Part shown: piece after piece, positions 16,373-24,500 of the stretch
Position numbering within the stretch: position 1 is the first letter of the stretch
How the letters are laid out: each line of letters begins with the position of its first letter
Source of the DNA: Streptomycetaceae bacterium MP113-05
Lineage (GTDB): Bacteria; Actinomycetota; Actinomycetes; Streptomycetales; Streptomycetaceae
NCBI GenBank assembly: GCA_000497405.1
Contig: KI547041.1
Span: 16,423 to 61,008 of the forward strand
Direction: 5' to 3'
Length of the DNA stretch: 44,586 bases
Made by a program: the position numbers and the translations under genes
The notes under the pieces: model-generated
The model's database searches: none
Seen by the model: the letters and a program-made list of their open reading frames with translations, nothing else
Told to the model about the DNA's origin: nothing

Positions 16373-17008
16373 ATGACCACCACTGCGACAGGTAGCCGAG
16401 CCGCCCCGACCCGGCGCGAGCAGATTCTGCGGGAGGCCGCGCGGCTCTTCGCCGAGCGCGGCTTCCACGGGGTCGGCGTCGACGAGATAGGCGCGGCCGT
16501 CGGGATCAGCGGCCCCGGCCTCTACCGGCACTTCGCCGGGAAGGACGCGATGCTCGCGGAGCTGCTGGTGGGTATCAGTGAGCGGCTGCACGAGGGTGGC
16601 CGGGCCCGGGTCGCGGAGTCGGCCGCCGCCGGGCTCGCGCCGGAGGCTGTTCTGGACGCGCTGATCGCCGGCCACATCGACTTCGCGCTCGACGACCGTT
16701 CGCTGATCACCCTGCACGATCGCGAGCTGGACCGGCTGCGGGACGGTGACCGCAAGCAGGTCCGCAAGCTTCAGCGGCAGTACGTGGAGCTCTGGGTGGG
16801 TGCCGTGCGGGCGGTCTACCCGGGGCTCACGGAGCTCGAGTCCCGGGTCTCCGTGCACACCGTCTTCGGCCTGCTCAACTCCACCCCTCACCTCCCCGGC
16901 GTCTCCTCGCTGCCGGATCGCGCCACGACGGCGGCCCTGTTGCACCGGCTGGCGCGGGGGGCGCTGTCCGCGGCTCCCGGGGGTGGAGGCTCTGGACAGG
17001 GTGACTGA
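16373..17008 (+). CDS. TetR-family repressor of the acyl-CoA/leucine catabolism operon
   Basis: A 211-residue regulator. The N-terminal TetR helix-turn-helix is canonical (REQILREAARLFAERGFHGVGVDEIGAAVGISGPGLYRHFAGKDAML, about 14-58). The C-terminal helical ligand domain contains DDRSLITLHDRELDRL and a LxxLNSTPHL motif seen in actinomycete regulators next to acyl-CoA dehydrogenases. ATG 16373 was preferred over the in-frame ATG at 16364 because the latter overlaps the -10 hexamer and no ribosome binding site exists; the transcript is probably leaderless. It is divergent from the carboxylase operon, with the twin operator between them, and 50 nt upstream of another acyl-CoA dehydrogenase gene. 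It probably represses the operon and itself until a branched acyl-CoA or related ligand binds. Confidence 0.9.
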   Translation: MTTTATGSRAAPTRREQILREAARLFAERGFHGVGVDEIGAAVGISGPGLYRHFAGKDAMLAELLVGISERLHEGGRARVAESAAAGLAPEAVLDALIAGHIDFALDDRSLITLHDRELDRLRDGDRKQVRKLQRQYVELWVGAVRAVYPGLTELESRVSVHTVFGLLNSTPHLPGVSSLPDRATTAALLHRLARGALSAAPGGGGSGQGD

Positions 17009-17021
17009 CTGCCCGGTAACT

Positions 17022-17043
17022 TGTCTGAGCAAGCGCTTAGACA
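17022..17043. promoter_or_regulatory. Inverted repeat upstream of the second acyl-CoA dehydrogenase gene
   Basis: TGTCTGAGC at 17022-17030 faces GCTTAGACA at 17035-17043 across 4 bases, with one G/T mismatch between the arms. It sits 15 nt before the GTG start and just before the GGAGG. The sequence is unrelated to the twin operator at 16303-16352, so a different regulator, or an RNA hairpin, would be involved. Confidence 0.5.
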
Positions 17044-17058
17044 GGTGGAGGTGGCGCA

Positions 17059-18216
17059 GTGCGACGTACGGTTTTCGGTGACGACCATGAGGCGTTCCGG
17101 CGGATCATCCGCGACTTCGTCGAAGCCGAGGTCGTGCCGTCCTACCCCGAGTGGTCGGGGCAGGGATACGTCCCGCGCGACTTCTACAAGAAGCTCGGCG
17201 AACTGGGCGTCTTCGGCATCGAGGTGCCCGAGGAGTACGGCGGCGCCGGTGAGACGAGCTTCAAGTACAACGCCGTCATCAGTGAGGAGTGCGCCCGCGC
17301 CGGAGTGAGTTTCGGCGGGTCCAGCGTGCACACCGCGCTCTGCCTGCCCTATCTCCTGACCTACGGCACCGAGGAGCAGAAGCAGCGCTGGCTGCCGTCG
17401 TTCGTCTCCGGCGAGATGATGACCGCCATCGCCATGACCGAGCCAGGCACCGGCTCGGACCTGGCCGGCATGCGCACCACCGCGAAACTCTCCGAGGACG
17501 GCACGCACTACGTTCTCAACGGCGCCAAGACCTTCATCACCGGGGGTGTCCAGGCCGACCGGGTGCTGGTCTGCTGCCGTACCGCCCCGGCCGACCCGGA
17601 CGACCGTCGAGCGGGCATATCCATCCTGGTCGTGGACACCGCGTCGAAGGGCTACGCGGTGGGCCGCACCCTGGACAAGCTCGGCCTGAAGTCCTCCGAC
17701 ACCGCGGAGCTGTCCTTCAACGACGTCGAGGTCCCCGTGGCGGACCTGCTCGGCGAGGAGGGCAAGGCCTTCGGCTATCTGGCGCACAACCTGCCGCAGG
17801 AGCGTCTCGGTATCGCCGTGGGTGCCTACGCGCAGGCCGCAGCCGCCGTCGGGTTCGCCCGCGCGTACGTCAAGGAGCGCACGGTGTTCGGCAAGGAGGT
17901 GGCGTCCTTCCAGAACACCAAGTTCGTGCTCGCCGACTGCAAGGCCGACGTGGACGCCATGCAGGCCGTCGTCGACCGGGCGCTGGAGGCCCACGACGCC
18001 CGTGAGCTGACCGCGGCCGACGCCGCTTCCGCGAAACTCTTCACCACCGAGACCGCGGCCGGTGTCATCGACAAGTGCCTCCAGCTGCACGGCGGCTACG
18101 GCTACATGACCGAGTACCCCATCTCCCGGCTGTACGCCGACACGCGCGTCACCCGGATCTACGGCGGCACCAGCGAGGTCATGCGCTCCATCATTGCCAA
18201 GTCCATGGGGTTGTGA
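17059..18216 (+). CDS. Acyl-CoA dehydrogenase (long-chain/isovaleryl active-site type)
   Basis: A 385-residue flavoenzyme with the full acyl-CoA dehydrogenase layout: helical N-domain (10-118), beta domain (AIAMTEPGTGSDLAGMRTT at 124-142) and C-terminal helical domain (QLHGGYGYMTEYPISRLYAD). At the usual catalytic Glu position it has Gly (G369 in RIYGGTSEV). A Glu is present instead at E248 in NLPQERLGIA, the location used by LCAD and isovaleryl-CoA dehydrogenase. Chemistry should therefore be intact but with the alternative base. The start is GTG 17059 with GGAGG 7 nt upstream. It is followed after 3 nt by tesB, and an inverted repeat lies between it and tetR. Substrate unknown: a long-chain or branched acyl-CoA is likely. 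Confidence 0.9.
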   Translation: MRRTVFGDDHEAFRRIIRDFVEAEVVPSYPEWSGQGYVPRDFYKKLGELGVFGIEVPEEYGGAGETSFKYNAVISEECARAGVSFGGSSVHTALCLPYLLTYGTEEQKQRWLPSFVSGEMMTAIAMTEPGTGSDLAGMRTTAKLSEDGTHYVLNGAKTFITGGVQADRVLVCCRTAPADPDDRRAGISILVVDTASKGYAVGRTLDKLGLKSSDTAELSFNDVEVPVADLLGEEGKAFGYLAHNLPQERLGIAVGAYAQAAAAVGFARAYVKERTVFGKEVASFQNTKFVLADCKADVDAMQAVVDRALEAHDARELTAADAASAKLFTTETAAGVIDKCLQLHGGYGYMTEYPISRLYADTRVTRIYGGTSEVMRSIIAKSMGL

Positions 18217-18219
18217 GGG

Positions 18220-19131
18220 GTGTTGAACCACCCCGACTCCCAGGACTCGGATCCGCAGGACCTTCAGGACCTGGTGGATCTGCTCGACCTGGAGCGGGTC
18301 GAGCAGGACATCTTCCGCGGCGCGAGCCGTCCGTCCCCGATCCCCCGGGTCTTCGGCGGGCAGGTGGCGGCACAGGCGCTGGTAGCCGCCTGCCGCACCG
18401 TCCCCGAAGGGCGGCTGCCGCACTCCCTGCACGCGTACTTCCTGCGTCCCGGCGACCCGGGAGCGCCGATCGTCTACACGGTGGACCGCATCCGTGACGG
18501 CCGCTCGTTCACCACCCGCCGGGTGGTGGCCGTGCAGCACGGGCAGCCGGTCTTCCACCTCTCCGCGTCCTGCCAGGCGCTGGAGGAGGGGCTGGAGCAC
18601 CAGGAGGCGATGCCGCGGACACCGGACCCGGAGACGCTGCCACGGGCCGAGGAGATGATGCCGCGCTACACGCACCTCTTCAGCGACCCACGAGTGCCCG
18701 CGAAACTCCTCAAGGCCCGCGCCGCGGTCGACCTGCGGTACGTCGAGGCGCCGCCGTTCGCCAGCGCCGGCGAGCCGCGGGAGGCGCGTTCGCAGGTGTG
18801 GTTCCGCACCAACGGCAAGCTGGACGGCGTCCGGGACGATCCCATGCTGCACATCTGCCTGGCCACCTACGTCTCCGACATGACACTGCTGGACTCGGTG
18901 CTGCTCGCGCACGGCCGCGGCGGCTGGGCGGTCGGCGACGTGGTGGGCGCCAGCCTGGACCACGCGATGTGGTTCCACCGGCCGTTCCGTGCCGACGAGT
19001 GGCTGCTCTACGACCAGGAGTCGCCCACGGCCCAGGGCGGCCGGGGGCTGGCGCGAGGACGCATCTTCACCCGGGACGGGCGGCTCGTCGCGTCGGTGAT
19101 CCAGGAGGGTGTCGTCCGCGTCCCACGCTGA
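18220..19131 (+). CDS. tesB: Acyl-CoA thioesterase II (TesB family)
   Basis: A 303-residue double-hotdog thioesterase hydrolysing acyl-CoAs to free acids and CoA. N-terminal hotdog: IFRGASRPSPIPRVFGGQVAAQALVAA, then HSLHAYFLRPGDP. C-terminal hotdog: GASLDHAMWFHRPF, QESPTAQGGRGLARGRIF, VIQEGVVR. The TesB catalytic trio is visible as D247, S268 (Thr in E. coli) and Q295. The gene begins 3 nt after the acyl-CoA dehydrogenase stop, so the two are probably coupled; a GAGGGG sequence overlaps the junction. The exact start is uncertain. GTG 18220 gives an unusual Asp/Gln-rich leader (HPDSQDSDPQDLQD), and the conserved part begins near LVDLLDLERVEQDIFRG. Confidence 0.88.
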   Translation: MLNHPDSQDSDPQDLQDLVDLLDLERVEQDIFRGASRPSPIPRVFGGQVAAQALVAACRTVPEGRLPHSLHAYFLRPGDPGAPIVYTVDRIRDGRSFTTRRVVAVQHGQPVFHLSASCQALEEGLEHQEAMPRTPDPETLPRAEEMMPRYTHLFSDPRVPAKLLKARAAVDLRYVEAPPFASAGEPREARSQVWFRTNGKLDGVRDDPMLHICLATYVSDMTLLDSVLLAHGRGGWAVGDVVGASLDHAMWFHRPFRADEWLLYDQESPTAQGGRGLARGRIFTRDGRLVASVIQEGVVRVPR

Positions 19132-19160
19132 CCGGTGCCGAGGCGGCTTCCGGACGGTCG

Positions 19161-19967
19161 TCAGCCGTCGGTGAGCCCGGCCGCGTCCAGCAGGTAGGCG
19201 GTCAGGGGTTCGTAGAACCGCGGGTCGGCGACATGGTCGTCCAGCGGCACCGCGACCGAGAGGGTGTCCTCCGCCTCGCCGAGGAACAGCGCAGGGTCGT
19301 TGCAGTCCGCGAAGCCGACCGTGTGGAGGCCGCGCTGTGCCGCGCAACCCGCCCAGCCGTGGTCGGCCATCACCAGGTCGGGCATGCCGTGCCCGGCCCG
19401 CTCGTAGGCGTCGAGGATCTGCCGCATCGGCTCCGGCGAATGCGTGTGCCACAGCGAGGCCCCCCGCTCGTGGACCGCGACCCCGGCGAACTGCACGACC
19501 ACACCCTCGTCGGCGTACAGCCCCAGCGGCACGCGCGCGATGTCGCAGCCGGCCGCCCGCAGCGCTCGGGCCATGGTGCCGTGCACGTCCAACAGGCCGC
19601 CCGGGTGCCCGGTGGCGAACAGCACCCGCTTGCGGTCCTCCGCCGCCTTCCGCAGCTCCGCCGCCGCCCGGTCCAGCGCGCCGACGGTCAGCTCCGGGTC
19701 GATGGTGTCCTGGCCGTGCCGGTGGTCGGGGTCGTCGCTCACGCCCACCCGCTCGGCCATCACTGCGAGCACGTCCTGCTCGTCCGACCAGCGGTCGCCC
19801 AGTTCCAGACCGAGCCAGTAGTGCCGGTTGCCGTTGGCCAGCTCGCGGTAGTGGGAGAGGTTGTTCTCGCGAGGAGTGGCCACGTGCCCGGCGATCCGGG
19901 TGTGCACCAGATGCTCGAGGAGCTCGGTGCGGCTGGGAGCGGGGGGCAGCGGAAGCGACGAAGACAT
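19161..19967 (-). CDS. Phosphatase-like protein (actinobacterial family)
   Basis: A 268-residue cytosolic protein starting MSSSLPLPPAPSRTELLEHLVHTRIAG. It resembles the actinobacterial family annotated simply as phosphatase. Conserved stretches include ENNLSHYRELANGNRHYWLGLELG, RVLFATGHPGGLLDVHG and LPDLVMADHGWAG-like sequence. Several His/Asp residues in these blocks (ATGHPGG, MADHGW) could bind metal, but the reaction and substrate are not known to me. It is convergent with tesB (29 nt apart, no strong terminator seen) and divergent from the agmatinase gene. There is no clear ribosome binding site; CACAAT ends 6 nt before the ATG, so a leaderless start is possible. Confidence 0.7.
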   Translation of the reverse strand: MSSSLPLPPAPSRTELLEHLVHTRIAGHVATPRENNLSHYRELANGNRHYWLGLELGDRWSDEQDVLAVMAERVGVSDDPDHRHGQDTIDPELTVGALDRAAAELRKAAEDRKRVLFATGHPGGLLDVHGTMARALRAAGCDIARVPLGLYADEGVVVQFAGVAVHERGASLWHTHSPEPMRQILDAYERAGHGMPDLVMADHGWAGCAAQRGLHTVGFADCNDPALFLGEAEDTLSVAVPLDDHVADPRFYEPLTAYLLDAAGLTDG

Positions 19968-19996
19968 GACGCCATTGTGTCTCGTACGTCAGGTCG

Positions 19997-20045
19997 ATGG
20001 ACGGAGTGTCCAAAAGGGCGGCCCGCGATCCACTCATCCGTCCAT
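19997..20045. promoter_or_regulatory. Imperfect inverted repeat in the phosphatase-agmatinase divergent region
   Basis: ATGGACGGAGTG at 19997-20008 faces CACTCATCCGTCCAT at 20031-20045. The arms match apart from a 2-base insertion in the right arm. It is the only symmetric element in the 113-bp divergent spacer and is a candidate operator for one or both genes. Confidence 0.35.
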
Positions 20046-20067
20046 GTGGCAGCTTCCGGCGGCTGCC

Positions 20068-20073
20068 TACCCT
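20068..20073 (+). promoter_or_regulatory. -10 hexamer of a leaderless agmatinase promoter
   Basis: TACCCT ends 7 nt before ATG 20081, and there is no ribosome binding site in between. The geometry is the same as at 16360-16365. No strong -35 was found. Confidence 0.55.
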
Positions 20074-20080
20074 TCCCTGC

Positions 20081-21115
20081 ATGAGCACCCCCTCCGAGCA
20101 GTACGCAGAGCGTCCGCAGCCCGTCGGCCCCCTCGACTCGTCCCGCATCCCCCGCTACGCCGGCCCCGCGACCTTCGCCCGGCTGCCCCGGCTGGACGAG
20201 GTGGGCGGGAAGACCGACGTGGCGGTGGTGGGCGTGCCGTTCGACAGCGGCGTCTCGTACCGGCCGGGCGCCCGGTTCGGCGGCAACGCGATACGCGAGG
20301 CCTCGCGTCTGCTGCGGCCGTACAACCCGGCGCAGGACGCCTCGCCGTTCGCACTGGCGCAGGTCGCGGACGCCGGGGACATCGCGGCCAACCCGTTCGA
20401 CATCGGTGAGGCGGTGGAGACGGTGCAGGCGGCGGCCGACGGGATACTGGACTCCGGTGCCCGGATGATGACGCTCGGCGGCGACCACACCGTCGCCCTG
20501 CCACTCCTGCGCTCCGTCGCCCGCAAGCACGGACCGGTCGCCCTGCTGCACTTCGATGCGCACCTGGACACCTGGGACACCTACTTCGGGGCCGCCTACA
20601 CACACGGCACGCCGTTCCGGCGCGCGGTGGAGGAGGGCATCCTCGACACGTCGGCGCTCAGCCACGTCGGTACCCGCGGCCCGCTGTACGGCCGGAAGGA
20701 CCTGACGGACGACGAGAAGATGGGCTTCGGCATCGTCACCTCCGCGGACGTGATGCGGCGGGGTGTGGACGAGGTCGCCCAGCAGTTGCGTGAGCGCATC
20801 GGTGACCGGCCGCTCTACGTCTCCGTCGACATCGACGTGCTCGACCCGGCCCACGCGCCGGGCACCGGCACCCCAGAGGCGGGGGGTCTCACCTCGCGCG
20901 AGCTGCTGGAGATCCTGCGCGGCCTGGCGGGCTGCCACCTGGTCTCTGCGGATCTGGTGGAGGTGGCGCCGGCGTACGACCATGCGGACATCACCTCGGT
21001 GGCCGCTTCGCACACGGCGTACGAACTCACCACACTGATGACGCGGCAGATCGCAGAGGCGCGGGAACGGAGCGGTCCGGAGAGTGGGTCCGGCAGGGCC
21101 GGCCCGCCCGGCTGA
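20081..21115 (+). CDS. speB: Agmatinase-family ureohydrolase
   Basis: A 344-residue Mn-dependent amidinohydrolase that releases urea from agmatine or a related guanidino compound such as 4-guanidinobutyrate. The ureohydrolase fold covers residues 45-325. All binuclear metal ligands are seen: H136 (LGGDHT), D159, H161 and D163 (DAHLDTW), D250 and D252 ([22 protein letters not shown]). The N-terminal 40 residues ([11 protein letters not shown]) are typical of agmatinase rather than arginase. The ATG at 20081 has no ribosome binding site but an ideal leaderless distance from TACCCT. The last 15 residues are Gly/Pro/Ser-rich and variable. Substrate choice between agmatine and guanidinobutyrate cannot be settled from sequence; Streptomyces carries both activities. 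Confidence 0.88.
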   Translation: MSTPSEQYAERPQPVGPLDSSRIPRYAGPATFARLPRLDEVGGKTDVAVVGVPFDSGVSYRPGARFGGNAIREASRLLRPYNPAQDASPFALAQVADAGDIAANPFDIGEAVETVQAAADGILDSGARMMTLGGDHTVALPLLRSVARKHGPVALLHFDAHLDTWDTYFGAAYTHGTPFRRAVEEGILDTSALSHVGTRGPLYGRKDLTDDEKMGFGIVTSADVMRRGVDEVAQQLRERIGDRPLYVSVDIDVLDPAHAPGTGTPEAGGLTSRELLEILRGLAGCHLVSADLVEVAPAYDHADITSVAASHTAYELTTLMTRQIAEARERSGPESGSGRAGPPG

Positions 21116-21585
21116 GGGGCCCTTTCCGGACAACCTGCCCGACCGTTCGGCGACGCCCCGTGGTGCGCGCGTGGCGTGCTGCACGCCTCCAGGTGGAGAC
21201 CGGTCACGAAACCCCGCTGGTCGGTGCGCCCGGTACGGCAGGCGAGTCCCCGACGAGAAGCATGACACTGTGGAAGTGATCCACTGCACAAGGTTACTGA
21301 ATTCATGCGGTCGACGTGCGCGAAGTGGGAGTTTCCGACACGATCCGGATCGCTGCCCCGCGGGACGGGGTGCCGTCGCCTCGGACGGAGGGCCGGCCCT
21401 GTGGGGGGGGTGCCCGGTCCACCGGAGAACCACCGGGACGGACGCCCCAGCCGGTCCGGCCCCGGAGAGTATGCGGCTCCTCCGGGGCCCGGTCCGGCCC
21501 TGTTCCTCCTCGGGCCGGGATGAAATCCGTCGCCGCCGGCGTTGGCACGTCTCGGCAGTGATCCACCGGGACGGGAGCGTGGAAC
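21116..21585. other. Intergenic region upstream of the ABC exporter
   Basis: 470 bases with no gene I can support. A 9-base sequence GTGATCCAC occurs twice (near 21276 and 21557), the second about 30 bases before the exporter start. A less GC-rich patch with TTACTGAATTC at about 21294-21304 may belong to a promoter. Frames crossing the region are short and lack family features. Confidence 0.3.
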
Positions 21586-24500
21586 GTGGGGCAGACCGCG
21601 ACGACGGAGCAGCGGGACGACGGGGCCGGGACCCGTCGGGGATGGGCCCGCCGGCTGAGCGCGTACTGCTGGCACTACCGGCGCAATGTCCTGCTGGCGC
21701 TCGGAGCCTCGCTCCTGGGCATGGGCCTCATGGCTCTCGTCCCGCTCCTCATCAAGGTGGTCATCGACGACGTCGTGGTCGGTGACGAGGGCGGCCTGGA
21801 GATCTGGGTCGGTCTGCTCGTCGTCAGCGCCGTGGCGGTCTACGGCCTCACCTACGTCCGCCGCTTCTACGGCGGGCGCCTCGCGCTCGACGTCCAGCAC
21901 GACCTGCGGACCGAGATGTACGAAGCCGTCGTACGCCTCGACGGTCACCGGCAGGACGAGCTCAGCACCGGCCAGGTCGTCGGGCGCGGCACCAGCGACC
22001 TGCAGCTCGTGCAGAGCCTGCTCTTCATGCTCCCCATGATGATCGGCAACATCCTGCTCTTCGTGGTCGCACTGGTCGTCATGCTGGTGCTGTCGCCCGT
22101 GCTCACCCTGGTCTCGCTGGCTGTCGCACCACTGCTCTGGATCATCGCCAACCGCAGCCGGGCCCGGCTGTTTCCGGCCACCTGGTACGCCCAGCAGCAG
22201 GCCGGGGTCGTCGCCTCGGTGGTCGACGGCTCGGTCACCGGCGTCCGCGTGGTGAAAGGCTTCGGGCAGGAGCAGCAGGAGACCGGCAAACTGCGGGACA
22301 TCAGCCGCACGCTGTTCGCGGCCCGGCTCCGCACCGTCAAGCTCAACGCCCGGTACACTCCCGCGCTGCAGGCCGTCCCCTCGCTGGGGCAGGTCGCCAT
22401 GCTGGCACTCGGCGGCTGGCTCGCCACCGAGGGGCGGATCACCCTCGGGACGTTCGTGGCCTTCTCCACCTACCTCGCGCAACTGGTCGGCCCGGTCCGC
22501 ATGCTGGCCATGATGCTCACCGTCGGGCAGCAGGCCCGCGCCGGCGTGGAACGCGTCTTCGACCTCATCGACACCGAGCCGAAGATGACCGAACGCCCCG
22601 GTGCGCACGAACTGCCCGCCGACGCCGAGGCCTCCGTCGAGTTCGACGACGTCTCCTTCCGCTACGGCGACGGCCCGCCCGTGCTCGACGGGCTGAACCT
22701 GCGCATCGAGCCCGGCGAGACGGTCGCCGTCGTCGGCGCCAGCGGGTCCGGCAAGTCCACCGTCTCGCTGCTGCTGCCGCGCTACTACGACGTCACCGGA
22801 GGAGCCGTCCGGGTGGGCGGTCACGACGTCCGCGCTCTCACCACCAGCTCGCTGCGGGCCGCCATCGGCCTCGTCCCGGAGAACAGCTTCCTGTTCTCCG
22901 AATCGTTGCGGGACAACATCGCCTACGGTGCCCCGGAGGCCACCGACGAGCAGATCCGCACCGCCGCCCGTGCCGCCCAGGCCGACGGCTTCATCTCCAG
23001 GATGCCCGACGGCTACGACACCACGGTCGGCGAACAGGGCCTCACCCTCTCCGGCGGTCAGCGACAGCGGGTGGCGCTCGCCCGCGCCATCCTCACCGAC
23101 CCCCGGCTGCTCGTCCTGGACGACGCGACCTCCGCCGTCGACGCCCGGGTCGAGCACGAGATCCACGGGGCTCTGCGCAGCGTGATAGCCGGCCGTACGA
23201 CGTTGCTGATCGCGCACCGGCTGTCGACGCTGGCGCTCGCCGACCGCATCGCCGTCCTGGACGGGGGCCGCCTGGCCGACGTCGGGACCCACGACGAACT
23301 GACCGGGCGCTGCACGCTCTACCGTCGCCTGCTCACCGACCCCGACGAACTCGCCGACGTCGAACGCGATCCGGCCGGTCTCGCCGCCCACGACGCCCAC
23401 CACCGGGTGGACGGTGTGACGCCCGGGCTCTGGGTCCGCTCCGACGGGGCGGGCCGGCGGACCGGTTCCGGTGACGACCCGTCCGCCACCGCACCCGCGC
23501 AGGCCGGCCGGCCCGGCAGCTTCGCCGCCGAACTCGCCGCCATGCCCGGCAGCCCCGAACTCCTCGCCCGAGTCGCCGCACTGCCCCCCGCCGACGACGT
23601 GCCGGAGGTCGACGAGCAGCGCGCCGAGCGTCCCGAGCCCTCGTACGGTCTGCGCCGCCTGCTGCACGGTTTCGGACGTCCGCTCGCGCTCGCCTTCGGT
23701 TTCGTGGCCCTGGACGCCCTCGCCGGGCTGATGCTGCCGGTCCTGATCCGGCACGGCATCGACGAGGGCGTGTCACAGCGCGCACTGGACGCGGTGTGGT
23801 GGGCGGCGGGGCTCGCACTGCTGGTCGTCGTCGGCCAGTGGGCCGCGCAGTTCGCCGCCATGCGGTTCACCGGCCGCGCCGGCGAACGCGTGCTGTACGC
23901 GTTGCGCGTGAAGATCTTCGCGCAGCTCCAGCGGCTCGGTCTGGACTTCTACGAACGGCACCTGGCCGGCTCGGTGATGACCCGCATGACCACCGACGTG
24001 GACGCGCTGTCCACCTTCCTGCAGACCGGACTCGTCACTGCGCTCGTCGCGCTGCTCACCTTCTTCGGCATCCTGGTCGCGTTGCTGGTCATCGACCTCC
24101 AACTGGCCCTGGTCGTCTTCACCGCCCTGCCGCTGCTGATCGTCGGTACCGTCTTCTTCCGGCGGCAGAGCCTGAAGGCGTACGAACTGGCCCGGGAACG
24201 GGTCAGCGTGGTGAACGCCGACCTCCAGGAGAGCGTGGCCGGGCTGCGCATGGTGCAGGCGTTCCGCCGGGAGGACGGCGGAGCGGAGCGGTTCGCGGCG
24301 CGCAGCGGCGCGTACCGGCGGGCGCGGATTCGCGGCCAGTGGCTGATCTCCGTCTACTTCCCCTTCGTGCAGTTGCTGGCGGCTCTCGCCGTCGCCGCGG
24401 TGCTGGTGGTCGGCGCCGGCCGGGTCGACGACGGCACGCTGACGGCCGGGGCTCTGGTGGCCTACCTGCTGTACATCGAGCTGTTCTTCGCCCCGGTACA

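Noticed and set aside
18191-18220. Frameshift between the acyl-CoA dehydrogenase and tesB
   Set aside because: The dehydrogenase ends at its normal C-terminus and tesB begins 3 nt later. This is ordinary tight gene packing, not a broken fusion.
16888-20148. 1086-residue minus-strand open frame
   Set aside because: It lies antisense to an acyl-CoA dehydrogenase gene and tesB and out of frame with the phosphatase gene. The motifs belong to the other frames.
20815-23754. 979-residue minus-strand open frame
   Set aside because: Antisense to agmatinase and the ABC exporter; composition is typical of antisense shadow.
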